Assembly (NCBI GenBank): GCA_050735975.1
Contig: JBOHVS010000012.1
Location: forward strand, 1-24,568
Reading direction: 5' to 3'
From: DATMBL01 sp050735975
GTDB taxonomy: Bacteria; Desulfobacterota; Binatia; UBA9968
Length of the DNA: 24,568 nt
Below the pieces are notes generated by a model. The model worked only from the letters and a program-made list of their open reading frames with translations. It had not been told where the DNA came from and did no database searches. Positions 14,309-22,821 of this stretch are shown here, piece after piece (positions within the stretch are counted from its first letter, which is position 1; each line of letters begins with the position of its first letter). A program made the translations under genes and the position numbers.

Positions 14309-15306
14309 CCCGCCACCGCAATCCCTTCCGGCACCCGCACGCGGCCAGTGAGCAGGTCGTTCATGAGGCCGGACTTACTTGGATCGAGTTTAGTCTTTTC
14401 AGCAGTAGTCAAGCCTATGTTCAAATCCATTGTTTCTACTCGATCAACAATCACTTGCTGCTCTATAGGAGAAGGGACTCCGATGTAGACTCTGTGAAGT
14501 TCGTTTAAATCGAGCTTCTTAGGCCCGTGGGTAGCTTCCGTTGCCTTTCGGAGAAAGAGGGCAGAATTCGCGGCGAACCAGTGACCGAGGTAGCGATTCG
14601 TGAGACCGGCACGGCCCCGCACGGCCTTGATGTCTTGGTTGAAACAGAATGCTCGGGTGGAAAGACACACTGGGAAGGTATGAGCCAAAATCATTCCTCG
14701 AACCACGATGAAAACTGTCCCTTCAGGCATCAGCCGAGACCCAGTTTGACCAGCGTCTGAAATGTGTTCACTGGTATCCGAAAGCTCGAACACCTTCATA
14801 CCTTTTGGCGTGAGAAAAGGGACGTTGCCTTGCCACAGCGAAGCTTGGGATCGGTCAGGCGTCCCGCCGCTGAACCACTCGGCCGCTTCTTGAAGAGTCC
14901 AACACAGCCACTCTTTCGGAATCCTCCCCAGCGGTGAGTCTTGAGATTGTTCCGGGTGGGCGATGGGATCGCGGAGTTGGCCGTGTTCGTCGAGGCCGCG
15001 GGTGAGGAGGTCGTGGAGCAGGCCCGCGCGGACTTGCTTGAGCTTCGCAATCACCGCCTCCGTCTTCGCAATCGCGTCGTCCATCAAGCGGAGAATTGCC
15101 CCAATCGTCCTCTGCTTCGACAACTCTGGCAGCCAGACGGGCGCGTTTGCGATGACTGCGTTAGGTAGTCCGTATCGTGTAAGGCCATTCGCCCGCTGGC
15201 CAAAGTGACGCGCGAGTCTGTGGTGTTTCAGTTGTTTGGCAAGGAAAGTCGAATCAGCGGCCGAATAAAGATGACGTTCAAGCTTTGCGAGAGATAGTTT
15301 TGGCAT
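14305..15306 (-). pseudogene. hsdS: hsdM'-'hsdS in-frame fusion (type I specificity subunit remnant)
   Basis: An open 333-codon frame. Residues 1-18 (MPKLSLAKLERHLYSAAD) are those of an HsdM methyltransferase N-terminus. From residue 19 it is HsdS: the end of the first target-recognition domain (GLTRYGLPNAVIANAPVWLP), the central conserved helix (AIAKTEAVIAKLKQVRAGLLHDLLTRGLDEHG; shown in parts elsewhere), a complete second recognition domain, and the C-terminal helix ending LMNDLLTGRVRVPEG. About 1.5 kb of hsdM and most of the first recognition domain are gone. It could still yield a half-HsdS, but no methylase or translocase subunit remains here to use it. ATG is 8 nt after the preceding stop. 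Confidence 0.78.
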
Positions 15307-15314
15307 AATTCCGG

Positions 15315-15611
15315 TTAGGCAGTTACCTCTAAAAAACCTCGAGCGATTAAGCGGAAGGATACGGTAGCAGCCCGTTTTGCGTCGAGGGCGCGTAGCCTTT
15401 CCTCAAGACCTATTTCCAAGTTCCGAATGCGCCCTCGATAGAGCCGCACAATATTTGAATCCTCAGCGTTACCGGCAAATTTCAATTTCGCAATCGTTTC
15501 CTTAGCTCTTTCAATCTTCAATTCCGTTGCTTGCCGAAGGCTTTCAACCTGGTTCTGAACCAGCGGCCTCGTTTCTCTGAAGCGTGAATATGCGGTATGC
15601 GGTGCTGTAGT
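15315..15611 (-). pseudogene. 3' fragment of an unidentified gene upstream of hsdM'
   Basis: The frame is open for 98 codons after a TAA at 15614-15612 but has no convincing start; the first start-like codon in good position is TTG at 15521. The product is helical, charged and probably coiled-coil (VQNQVESLRQATELKIERAK, then RIRNLEIGLEERLRALDAKR) and ends FLEVTA. The 8-nt spacing to the hsdM start and the polar heptad-like pattern suggest the C-terminus of a large operon protein, possibly a helicase, but I do not recognise the family. It probably lost its 5' part in the same decay as its neighbours. Confidence 0.45.
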
Positions 15612-15905
15612 TTAAATTTCCGCGATTCTACGCGATTTTATTTGGATCTGACAAGGGATGGACTCCGAAAAACACGGCGACCGCCAGGGTTTACGATTAC
15701 GGGAAACCGGTTAACGATTGCTTTACGACTCTGCAACCTGCTGAATCGGCAAATTCCCAAAAATAGTCGGTAAATAGTCGGCAAATTGTGTCATAAAACC
15801 AGTGTCAGCAGGCACGAGACGTTTGGCAAAATGGTAGGCTCGGAGGTAAAAACTTAGTGCCCGCGGCCTGAATGTCTCCGTACTGTGTGTGCCTTGTGGT
15901 ATTAG
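15612..15905. other. Spacer between restriction remnants and ABC operon; possible further remnant
   Basis: A minus-strand frame open from 15944 to 15723 (start GTG 15914, 63 codons) reads TETFRPRALSFYLRAYHFAK and DTGFMTQFADYLP. It has no clear ribosome-binding site and matches nothing I recognise. Codon-like composition hints at a degraded gene. A short direct repeat AATAGTCGG(T/C)A lies at about 15766-15783. Nothing else is visible. Confidence 0.3.
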
Positions 15906-15934
15906 TTGACACACCTCACGGAAGTCGATAGTTT
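15906..15934 (+). promoter_or_regulatory. Sigma70-type promoter of the ABC importer operon
   Basis: TTGACA (15906-15911), 17-nt spacer, TAGTTT (15929-15934), giving a leader of about 105 nt before ATG 16047. No riboswitch or Fur-box consensus is recognisable in the leader. Confidence 0.4.
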
Positions 15935-16046
15935 TGCCCTGCTCTTATAGGGTCGTATCCAAAGCGATCTTGGTTAGAGCTCGAAGAGAAGACCCTTGTT
16001 CGTTGGATTCGGTGTAGGGTGTGATCCCCCGCGGCGAGGCGGACAA

Positions 16047-17165
16047 ATGGTGATGATTTCCATCCGCAGACTTTGCAAGGAATTCACTGTCACCGACGGA
16101 AAAGTAGCGGCTCTTAAAAGCCTGGATTTAGAGGTTGCAGAGGGCGACTTCTTCGTTATCGTAGGAGCGAGCGGCTCCGGCAAGACCACCCTCCTCCGCT
16201 GCGTTGCCGGACTTGAGACACCGGATGGCGGCGAGGTCCGTATTGCGGATCGATCAGTCTTTTCCGATAATCCTCCCACGTGGATACCACCCCAGGAACG
16301 TAACTTCGGGATGGTTTTTCAGTCCTACGCTGTCTGGCCCCACCTGACCGTCTTCGAGAATGTCGCGCTACCCCTTAGGGAGGGAGCACAGAAAATCCCG
16401 CGCAGTGAAGTCAATGGCCGCGTGCGACAAGCACTGCAAATGGTGCAGCTCGACGAACAAAAGGATCGATCGGCCACGCTGCTGAGCGGCGGTCAACAAC
16501 AGCGGGTTGCGCTAGCCCGCGCTATCGCCGTTAATCCCCGCGTGTTGCTGATGGATGAGCCCCTCAGCAATCTTGACGCGCGTCTCAGAGAGGAAGTGCG
16601 CGGCAAGATCCGTGATCTCGCCAAGCAACTGGGCGCCACCGTGCTATACGTCACGCATGACCAGATCGAAGCCATGGCCATGGCCGATAAGATCGCCATT
16701 ATGAGCTTCGGCAAGCTGCTCCAATACGGGGAGCCCATGGAGCTTTACCGGCATCCCAACTGCTCGGAGGTTGCTGACTTCTTCGGCTCTGTCAACTGGC
16801 TTTTCGGTACCCTCGTAGCATCCAACTCTATCGAGACGAAAATCGGGCGTTTCGAGGTTTGTGTACGCGGCAATCCAGGGGCCGAGGTTCTTTTAGGCTT
16901 CAGACCCGAGTCGATGCAGATTGTCGATTGTCCGAATGCCTCTGCTCAAAACTCGTTTGACGCGGTTCTTCGTTCCAGCACGTGTCTTGGCGACCAGTTC
17001 ATCTACGATGCTATCGTCAAAGATCAGCTTCTCGTCGGCAAGAGCCGTCTTGTCCCGCGACACAGAGACCGGCACCTTCAGTTATATGTCGATCCTTCGG
17101 AGATCATGGTTTTCCCTGACTTTGAACGTAAAGGTCACCTTCTGTCCTCGCAGCAGCGTAGTTGA
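16047..17165 (+). CDS. ABC importer ATP-binding subunit (PotA/FbpC class)
   Basis: Couples ATP hydrolysis to import through the adjacent permease, on the cytoplasmic face. The 372 residues carry Walker A GASGSGKTT (40-48), a Q-loop in MVFQSYAVWPHLTV (Q92), signature LSGGQQQR (from 146), Walker B LLMDEP (167-172) and the switch THD. A C-terminal TOBE-like domain (about 240-350, LLGFRPESMQI) follows. That layout is typical of Fe3+, spermidine/putrescine and sugar importers. I start at ATG 16047 with GAGGCGG just upstream rather than the open frame to 15996, whose first residues are not conserved. The permease follows after about 75 nt. The substrate is uncertain. Confidence 0.9.
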   Translation: MVMISIRRLCKEFTVTDGKVAALKSLDLEVAEGDFFVIVGASGSGKTTLLRCVAGLETPDGGEVRIADRSVFSDNPPTWIPPQERNFGMVFQSYAVWPHLTVFENVALPLREGAQKIPRSEVNGRVRQALQMVQLDEQKDRSATLLSGGQQQRVALARAIAVNPRVLLMDEPLSNLDARLREEVRGKIRDLAKQLGATVLYVTHDQIEAMAMADKIAIMSFGKLLQYGEPMELYRHPNCSEVADFFGSVNWLFGTLVASNSIETKIGRFEVCVRGNPGAEVLLGFRPESMQIVDCPNASAQNSFDAVLRSSTCLGDQFIYDAIVKDQLLVGKSRLVPRHRDRHLQLYVDPSEIMVFPDFERKGHLLSSQQRS

Positions 17166-17241
17166 GTAGGCGACCAGAGAATGCACAAAGAACTCGAATT
17201 GATCTTGCGAAGAGAAAAAAAGTAGTTTGAAGAGGCTCATT

Positions 17242-18981
17242 ATGGAAGCTGTGCTCAAACTGCCGCGTCTGCTCCGGATCCGTTTGCGGACTTCGCCTAT
17301 ATTGTTGTCGCTTGCGGCCCTGCCTATGTTCGTGATTCTCGTTTTGGTCGCCGCCCTGGTGTGGATCAGTTTTCAGGCCGGAATCGTTGGGACCTCGAAC
17401 GCCACTTATACATTAGATAATTACGCGGAAATTCTTGGCGATCCGTTTATGCTCAAAGTATTCTGGAACACGGTCATCTTTACTTTATCGACGACTTTTA
17501 CCGCCCTCGCTATAGGGCTTCCCATTGCCTGGCTGACCGAGCGGACCAGCATGCCGGGAAAGGGGCTGGTCTATACGGTCATGACTCTTGGGCTTCTCAT
17601 TCCCGGTATCTATACGGCGATGGGCTGGACCTTCATCGCCCATGTGCGGATAGGCTTTTTAAACCGATGGCTCATGGACGCCTTTGCTCTTGATCACGGG
17701 CCCGTCAATATCGCAACGCCGGTCGGCATGGGCTTCGTCCAGGGACTCAATTTAGCGGCGTTGTCGTTCATTCTGACCGCGCAGATGTTTCGCGCCATGA
17801 ACCCATCCCTCGAAGAAGCCGCAAAAATTCACGGGATGAGTTTCGCAGGCACCGTGCGCCGTATCACGCTTCCGCTGGCTTTTCCGGCCATTTTGGCGGC
17901 GTTCATCTACATGTTAACGATCGGCATCGCGACCTTTGACGTTCCCGCCATCATCGGACTCGGTAATCGAATCTACATGCTGAGCACGTACGTTTACTTA
18001 AAAGCCAACCCGCCGGACAGCGGTCTTCCCCAGCACGGCATCACCGCCGCTTTGGGGACCGTGATGATTCTTCTCGCGCTGTTACTCACTTGGTGGTACA
18101 GCCAGGTGCTCAGACAGGGTCACCGGTATGAGGTTATCACGGGCAAGGGCTACCGACCGGCCCTCATCCACCTCGGCGGTTGGGCAATCTTGGCCTGGGC
18201 CTTCATCGCACTCTACTTTCTTGCGACCAAATTAATTCCCCTTCTATTGATTGCTTACGCGGCGTTCACGCCATATCTCGCCCCGCCTTCCCTCGACATG
18301 ATGAGTAAACTTTCGCTATCCAGTTTCCACGATCTCAACTGGGACCTATTATGGCGGGGGCTTTATAACACCGCTCTGCTGGTGGTTTTCGTACCGTTGC
18401 TGACCTTGCTCTTGGCGTTTAGTATCTCGTGGCTGATCGTGCGATCCCGAAGTCGTTTGCGCTACGCCTTGGAATTTGGGGCGTTTCTACCCCACGCTCT
18501 ACCGGAAGTGATTCTAGCCATCGGGGCGCTGCTGCTCGCGCTATTTGTGCTCCAGGGGATTATCCCTCTTTACGGCTCGGTGTGGTTGATCGCTATTGTC
18601 TACGTCATCTCTCGCCTGGCATTCGCCACCAGGGCGATCAACAGCTCTCTGCTGCAGATCCACAGGGAGCTCGAAGAGGCGGCCTACACCGCCGGGCTTT
18701 CAACAGTGCGGACATCGTGGCGGATTCTCGTTCCGTTGCTGCGTCCCACGCTGATGTCCGTCTGGATCTGGACGGCAATCCTCGTGTACCGGGAGTTAAC
18801 CGTCGCTGTTTTTCTAATTAGTCATGAAAGCATCACCCTGCCGGCCGTCATCTGGAGCTACTGGTTTTCCGGCGCGATCAATCAAGCGGCTGCGGTCACG
18901 CTTCTCATGACGCTCGTGCTAACCCCGCTCATGCTGATTTTCTGGTGGTTTGGCCGCCGCCAACTCATGCCGGAGTCCTGA
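17242..18981 (+). CDS. ABC importer permease, fused two-domain (FbpB/ThiP-like)
   Basis: About 579 residues with roughly twelve hydrophobic segments in two homologous halves. Each half has an EAA loop contacting the ATPase: EEAAKIHGMSFAGTVRRITL in the first, EEAAYTAGLSTVRTSWRILV in the second. One polypeptide thus supplies both transmembrane domains, as in Fe3+ (FbpB/AfuB) and thiamine (ThiP) systems. A cytoplasmic linker lies near residues 285-310. ATG 17242 has AGAGG 6 nt upstream; the upstream TTG at 17227 would overlap that site. It forms an operon with the ATPase gene. The binding-protein gene follows 325 nt later, beyond a repeat element. Confidence 0.9.
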   Translation: MEAVLKLPRLLRIRLRTSPILLSLAALPMFVILVLVAALVWISFQAGIVGTSNATYTLDNYAEILGDPFMLKVFWNTVIFTLSTTFTALAIGLPIAWLTERTSMPGKGLVYTVMTLGLLIPGIYTAMGWTFIAHVRIGFLNRWLMDAFALDHGPVNIATPVGMGFVQGLNLAALSFILTAQMFRAMNPSLEEAAKIHGMSFAGTVRRITLPLAFPAILAAFIYMLTIGIATFDVPAIIGLGNRIYMLSTYVYLKANPPDSGLPQHGITAALGTVMILLALLLTWWYSQVLRQGHRYEVITGKGYRPALIHLGGWAILAWAFIALYFLATKLIPLLLIAYAAFTPYLAPPSLDMMSKLSLSSFHDLNWDLLWRGLYNTALLVVFVPLLTLLLAFSISWLIVRSRSRLRYALEFGAFLPHALPEVILAIGALLLALFVLQGIIPLYGSVWLIAIVYVISRLAFATRAINSSLLQIHRELEEAAYTAGLSTVRTSWRILVPLLRPTLMSVWIWTAILVYRELTVAVFLISHESITLPAVIWSYWFSGAINQAAAVTLLMTLVLTPLMLIFWWFGRRQLMPES

Positions 18982-19088
18982 GAGGTTGTGAAAAAATTGA
19001 AAAACGTCAAGTTCCGCAAATTTCGCCTCAACAAAATCAAATAGTTGCGGCTGCTCATTTTCGCAGAATTCGATTAATTCACAAACTC
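18982..19088. mobile_element. 107-bp MITE-like inverted-repeat element
   Basis: It begins GAGGTTGTGAAAAAATTGAA (18982-19001) and ends with the complement of GAGTTTGTGAATTAATCGAA (19069-19088), so 16 of 20 terminal positions match. TGA flanks both ends (18979-18981, which is the permease stop, and 19089-19091), a possible short target duplication. The inside has no ORF. It could be a nonautonomous transposon, or a large hairpin acting as transcription attenuator between permease and binding-protein genes. Confidence 0.45.
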
Positions 19089-19306
19089 TGAGCAACCAAG
19101 CGCCCGTAACGCCGTAGGAGTCCGCGGAACTTATTTAGGGAGTTCATAAGTATCTTGACAATTTACGTTCCCCAAAAACCAGGGGGTGGAGCCCTTCCAA
19201 GCGCGGGCAAATGGGTCTGTTAGTAACTGAAATAATCAGTTGCAAGTACAAACTTTAGCGCATAAGAGTTTTTAAAGGGTGCTCAAATGAGAAGGAGGGT
19301 TAAACG
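19089..19306. other. Leader region of the binding-protein gene
   Basis: No ORF. It holds TTGACA at 19155-19160 without a good -10 box at 17 nt. A perfect 6-bp inverted repeat, AACTGA (19225-19230) and TCAGTT (19236-19241), could be an operator or small hairpin. A GAACT/AGTTC repeat lies near 19125-19143. Separate expression of the binding protein is plausible but unproven. Confidence 0.35.
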
Positions 19307-20434
19307 ATGCTTTGGTATCAGAGAATAACAGGATTCGGCATGAGGATCATTGCTGCCACCGCGTTTGCTTTCTTCGTCTGGGTCTCCGGAGCGTCGGCGG
19401 CCGAGGGTAAGAAGGGGCCCACGCTCGCCGAACTGGTTGAAGGGGCAAAAAAAGAGACGACGCTCAGAGCGCAGTGGGGCGCTGATACGTTGGCTGGGGG
19501 TCCGGGGTTGCAGAAAATCGTGGCCGCGATGAACAAAAAATACGGCCTCAACCTTCAACCCGTGTTTACTCCCGGTCCAAACATGCAGGGCATGATGGGT
19601 AAGATCGCGCGCGAAGCGGCGGCCGGCCAGCCGGCCAGCAGTGATGTGTATTTCGGTAATCCGCAGTCGATGCTTCAAGCCATGGAGGCTAAGCCATTAA
19701 AAGCCATCAACTGGCATGGGATCTTAGAGCGGCCGCTACCACCCGCGGCTGGATTTGATCCAATGGTGCCTGGAGATATCGGGATCGCCATGGCCTCTAC
19801 CCTAGTGGGCGTCACTTATAACAGCGACCGGGTCAAAGGCAAAGACATCCCACAAAAGCTGGCGGATACCCTCGCTCCCAAATGGAAAGGGAAGATCGCC
19901 TCCACCCCTTACGCGGCCGGAATGCGGGAGTTCGCCATGCCCGAGCTCCTGGGCCGCGAAGCAGTCATCGAATTTACCAAAAAACTGTCCAAGCACATTG
20001 GCGGCCTGATGCGCTGCGGCGAGATGGACCGCATCACAAGTGGGGAATTTCTGATGCTTGTCCTGTCCTGCGGCGACCAGGAGGTAAACACGGCCCAGAG
20101 GCAGGGGATCCCGCTTGGCTACGCGATTATGGACGACGCGACGATCTCGCACACGCGGTACGCTGGAGTGCCCAAAAATTCCCGAGCTCCCAACGCTGCT
20201 GCTCTATTCATATCCTTTCTGCACACTGCGGAGGGCCAGAAGCTCATGTGGGATCTCGACGGGCTCGACTTCCACCTTTATCCCGAGTCCAATCAGAAAA
20301 AGAAGCTGGACGCGGCGAAGGCCAGAGGCGCCAAAGTAGTGATCAGTTCGCCACAATGGCTCAACAAGAACAAACACTATCAGAAGACGCAGAAGGAACT
20401 CGAAAAGATTCTACGGGAGGGAACAACTAGCTGA
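19307..20434 (+). CDS. ABC importer periplasmic solute-binding protein
   Basis: A 375-residue protein with a Sec signal peptide: basic start, hydrophobic IIAATAFAFFVWVSG, and ASA/AE cleavage near residue 32. The mature part fits the family 1/Fe3+-type extracellular solute-binding fold, with SDVYFGNPQSMLQAM and GVTYNSDRVKGKDIPQKLAD as recognisable landmarks and a late AAALFISFLHTAEGQKLMWD segment. It captures a ligand in the periplasm for the permease encoded upstream. The ligand is unknown; iron, other anions or organic acids are possible. GGAGG stands 8 nt before ATG 19307. Met12 is an alternative start. The gene converges with the VOC gene. Confidence 0.88.
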   Translation: MLWYQRITGFGMRIIAATAFAFFVWVSGASAAEGKKGPTLAELVEGAKKETTLRAQWGADTLAGGPGLQKIVAAMNKKYGLNLQPVFTPGPNMQGMMGKIAREAAAGQPASSDVYFGNPQSMLQAMEAKPLKAINWHGILERPLPPAAGFDPMVPGDIGIAMASTLVGVTYNSDRVKGKDIPQKLADTLAPKWKGKIASTPYAAGMREFAMPELLGREAVIEFTKKLSKHIGGLMRCGEMDRITSGEFLMLVLSCGDQEVNTAQRQGIPLGYAIMDDATISHTRYAGVPKNSRAPNAAALFISFLHTAEGQKLMWDLDGLDFHLYPESNQKKKLDAAKARGAKVVISSPQWLNKNKHYQKTQKELEKILREGTTS

Positions 20435-20444
20435 GCCGCGACCT

Positions 20445-20479
20445 CCGGGCGCGGAGCGAGGTTACTCGTCCACGCCCGG
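20445..20479. terminator. Possible bidirectional terminator hairpin between convergent genes
   Basis: CCGGGCG (20445-20451) and CGCCCGG (20473-20479) form a GC-rich stem about 10 nt after the binding-protein stop and before the end of the VOC gene. No T-run follows, so factor-independent termination is doubtful. Confidence 0.35.
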
Positions 20480-20496
20480 GGGAACGCTGGCGAATC

Positions 20497-21003
20497 TTAG
20501 GTGTAATCGGTTCCGGGCAGCGGGTTAGCGACGGCTTCTTCAAGTGTCGTAGCGCGTTTCCACTCGGAACCCGGCCGGCTTCTGCCGTCCGTGCCGATCT
20601 GATCCATTGCGGCATAAATCTCGATCTGGTTTCCGTCCGGATCGAGAAACTCGACACCCGGATTACCTCCGGGGCCGCGGCGACCCTCGTAAACGATTTT
20701 GACTTCGTTTGCGCGTAGAAAATCTCGGACCTTGAAGAGTTCCGAAACGGTTGCCACTTCCAAAGCGCAATGGTCAAAGCCGACCCGCCCTCTCTTCGGC
20801 ATCTGCTCCCGGTCGTCCGCCGGCGCCAATGCGATTGTGTGATGATCGGTGCCACTTCGGAAAAAGACCATGCCCCGTTCGTTGCGGTCAGAGAACTTGA
20901 AGCCCATGATCTCAGTCCAGAATTTTGAGCTACGCTCGATGTCGCTTACATTGAATACGATGTGCCCGATCTTTTTAACCTTGATGGGAGTTTCGTCCGG
21001 CAT
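20497..21003 (-). CDS. VOC-family protein (glyoxalase/dioxygenase fold)
   Basis: A 168-residue, two-beta-alpha-beta-beta-beta-module protein. IGHIVFNVSDIERSSKFWTEI opens the first module with a metal-ligand-position His, GFDHCALEVATV opens the second, and EFLDPDGNQIEIYA is the classic second-module end with the Glu ligand. Vicinal oxygen chelate proteins include glyoxalases, extradiol dioxygenases and fosfomycin/bleomycin resistance proteins; nothing here fixes the reaction. GGAGG lies 5 nt before ATG 21003. The last 30 residues (after AMDQIG) are outside the fold and polar. It is transcribed away from DUF1992 and may be monocistronic. Confidence 0.87.
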   Translation of the reverse strand: MPDETPIKVKKIGHIVFNVSDIERSSKFWTEIMGFKFSDRNERGMVFFRSGTDHHTIALAPADDREQMPKRGRVGFDHCALEVATVSELFKVRDFLRANEVKIVYEGRRGPGGNPGVEFLDPDGNQIEIYAAMDQIGTDGRSRPGSEWKRATTLEEAVANPLPGTDYT

Positions 21004-21188
21004 AAAATCCTCCTTGGTAAGATCATGCTAAGTCTTTCCCGCGCATAAGACCTGTCATCTCTCCCGGCGGAACTAGCCGCTTGTCTATCACGGAAAGAGG
21101 ACCAAGGCAAAGCCGGGCGCGTTAACGGCGTGTAGGGTGGGTTAAGGAATTCAGTCCTATTCGAATTTAGGCAGCTCAACAACGAATC

Positions 21189-21560
21189 CTACTTGAAGCG
21201 AAGCTTCGCCACCAACTTTCTGCCGTAGTCTCTGACCGAGCCCAATGACATTGAGCGGCGCTTCAGGAGGTCGAAGCGGATCAATTTCCACTGGAGGCTC
21301 CTGGCCAACGCGAGGCGCTCGTTTTCGTCTTCAACATACCTGAGGAGATCTTCGAGGGTATGGATTTGCTTCAGAATCTCCGCCTCCGGCGGCAACACGT
21401 GGGCGTTCTTTAGGATGTGATAGCCGATACGGAGATCTTCCGGCACCCAGCTTAAATCTTCCAACTCCAAGGGCTTTCCTTTGCCGGGCAAATTCTCGAA
21501 AGCGCCGGCGCGCTGAGCCTCGAGGATCCTCTCTTCCGCGATTCTCCAGAAATCGCTCAA
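21189..21560 (-). CDS. DUF1992 (DnaJ-homologue subfamily C member 28-like) protein
   Basis: A 123-residue protein. The family signature is clear: ERILEAQRAGAFENLPGKGKPLELED near the N-terminus, then VPEDLRIGYHILKNAHVLPPEAE. It is known as a conserved J-domain-associated region (YhdN in E. coli); its role is unsettled and there is no J domain here. ATG 21560 overlaps the last base of the MFS stop (ATGA, 21557-21560), showing translational coupling with that transporter gene. Confidence 0.9.
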   Translation of the reverse strand: MSDFWRIAEERILEAQRAGAFENLPGKGKPLELEDLSWVPEDLRIGYHILKNAHVLPPEAEILKQIHTLEDLLRYVEDENERLALARSLQWKLIRFDLLKRRSMSLGSVRDYGRKLVAKLRFK

Positions 21561-22801
21561 ACCGAGCTCCTTCGCATTGACGGTTCTTCGCTCTCTTCGG
21601 GCGGCTTGACGTGGCGAAACATCAGAAAAAACGCGACGTCATTGATCAATTGTAACCCGCCGCCGATGAACAAGGGAAGAGTCAGGGACACGCTTTGCAT
21701 GAGATACGTCGCGATCGTCGGGCTAATGCCAAAGGGGACAATCCGGGCCAGACTGGTGACGCCTGCCGCCGCGCCTCTCTCTTCCGACTGCACCATGGCC
21801 ATCGTGAACGAGGCTCGGAGGGGGTTATCCATGTAGGCGAAGTACGAGCGGACCGCCAATAGTATCGCCGCAATGAAGAAAGTCGGCGCGAACGGTATGG
21901 CTAGATAAATCGTGGAGCCAAGTCCGTGAGAAAAGGCCATCGTTTTCACAATCCCGAGACGCCGGGCGATGATCGGCGCCGAGATAAACGACAGCGCGGC
22001 CAAGAAATAGGAGATAAAAAAGAGCATCCCGAGCGATTTAAGCTCCACCCCGAAGCGCAGAAAAAACCAATAAGAAACGAGCGACCCCGCCAAGCCGGCG
22101 CCGAAATTATCAACGAACGCGAGCGCGGACATCTTCGTGACAAAGACACTGGTTTGCTTAGAGATCCTTTTTTCAACTTTACGCGGTTGGTGTTCTTCGC
22201 TTATGCGCCGGTAGACCAGGAAAAGAACGACGCTGAACAGAACGGTCAATACGAACAATGGCTTGTAAGAGGAAACCGCGTCCCAGCTCCAGCGCTCCTG
22301 TAAATACTGCGGCAATCCCGCTGCCAGCGCTCCGAGGGAGCCCATCACAGAACCGACAAACGAGTTTATCGCGAAGACGTGGTTTCTCGTCTCGGGGCTG
22401 CATTTCTCCGCTAACAACGCCTCTTCCACAGGGTTGAACGGACCGCCTCCCTGGCCGCCGCCGGCCGAGCCTCCGGAGCCCACGTTGGCTATAATCACGG
22501 CGAGCAGAATAAAAAAGAGACTGCTGAAAAAAATGTAAATGCAATTTGAAATAATGGTCAAAACCGCAAGCAGCATGAGAATGTTCCGTCTCCCGTAGCG
22601 GTCCGACAAATAACCCCAGACTGCCGTCAACAGGGCGCCGCTGAGATACGCCACCGAGAAAATGACCCCGATGGTCAGCGTGGAATAGCCGATCTGGTCT
22701 AAGTAGATTGCGAAAACTACATTCAGATAGGAAAAAGCGAAGGCGCGGATCCCGCGGGAAGCCATCAACAACTTGGCGTCATGGTGCAGATTGCGAAACA
22801 T
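21557..22801 (-). CDS. MFS transporter (paralogue 1)
   Basis: 414 residues with about twelve hydrophobic segments. The loop 2-3 signature is GYLSDRYGRRNILML, the MFS motif A (GxLaDrxGRkxxl). After transmembrane segment 4 is an unusual Gly-rich stretch, GSGGSAGGGQGGGPFNPVEE. A cytoplasmic central loop (HQPRKVEKRISKQ) separates the halves. It is strongly similar along its length to the next gene upstream (22822-24054), which ends 20 nt before this one, so this is a tandem duplication. The substrate is unknown; efflux is typical for the family. The C-terminus is charged (PPEESEEPSMRRSS). Translation is coupled to DUF1992. Confidence 0.9.
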   Translation of the reverse strand: MFRNLHHDAKLLMASRGIRAFAFSYLNVVFAIYLDQIGYSTLTIGVIFSVAYLSGALLTAVWGYLSDRYGRRNILMLLAVLTIISNCIYIFFSSLFFILLAVIIANVGSGGSAGGGQGGGPFNPVEEALLAEKCSPETRNHVFAINSFVGSVMGSLGALAAGLPQYLQERWSWDAVSSYKPLFVLTVLFSVVLFLVYRRISEEHQPRKVEKRISKQTSVFVTKMSALAFVDNFGAGLAGSLVSYWFFLRFGVELKSLGMLFFISYFLAALSFISAPIIARRLGIVKTMAFSHGLGSTIYLAIPFAPTFFIAAILLAVRSYFAYMDNPLRASFTMAMVQSEERGAAAGVTSLARIVPFGISPTIATYLMQSVSLTLPLFIGGGLQLINDVAFFLMFRHVKPPEESEEPSMRRSSV

Positions 22802-22821
22802 CGATCGCTACTCGTGCAAGA

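Noticed and set aside
15996..16046. Upstream start of the ABC ATPase
   Set aside because: The 17 extra residues are not family-like, and GAGGCGG stands directly before ATG 16047.
19155..19183. Promoter for the binding-protein gene at TTGACA
   Set aside because: No acceptable -10 hexamer at 16-18 nt; only the -35-like word is present.
19307..19678. Minus-strand open frames over the binding-protein signal peptide
   Set aside because: Shadow frames of a well-supported gene with a ribosome-binding site and signal peptide.
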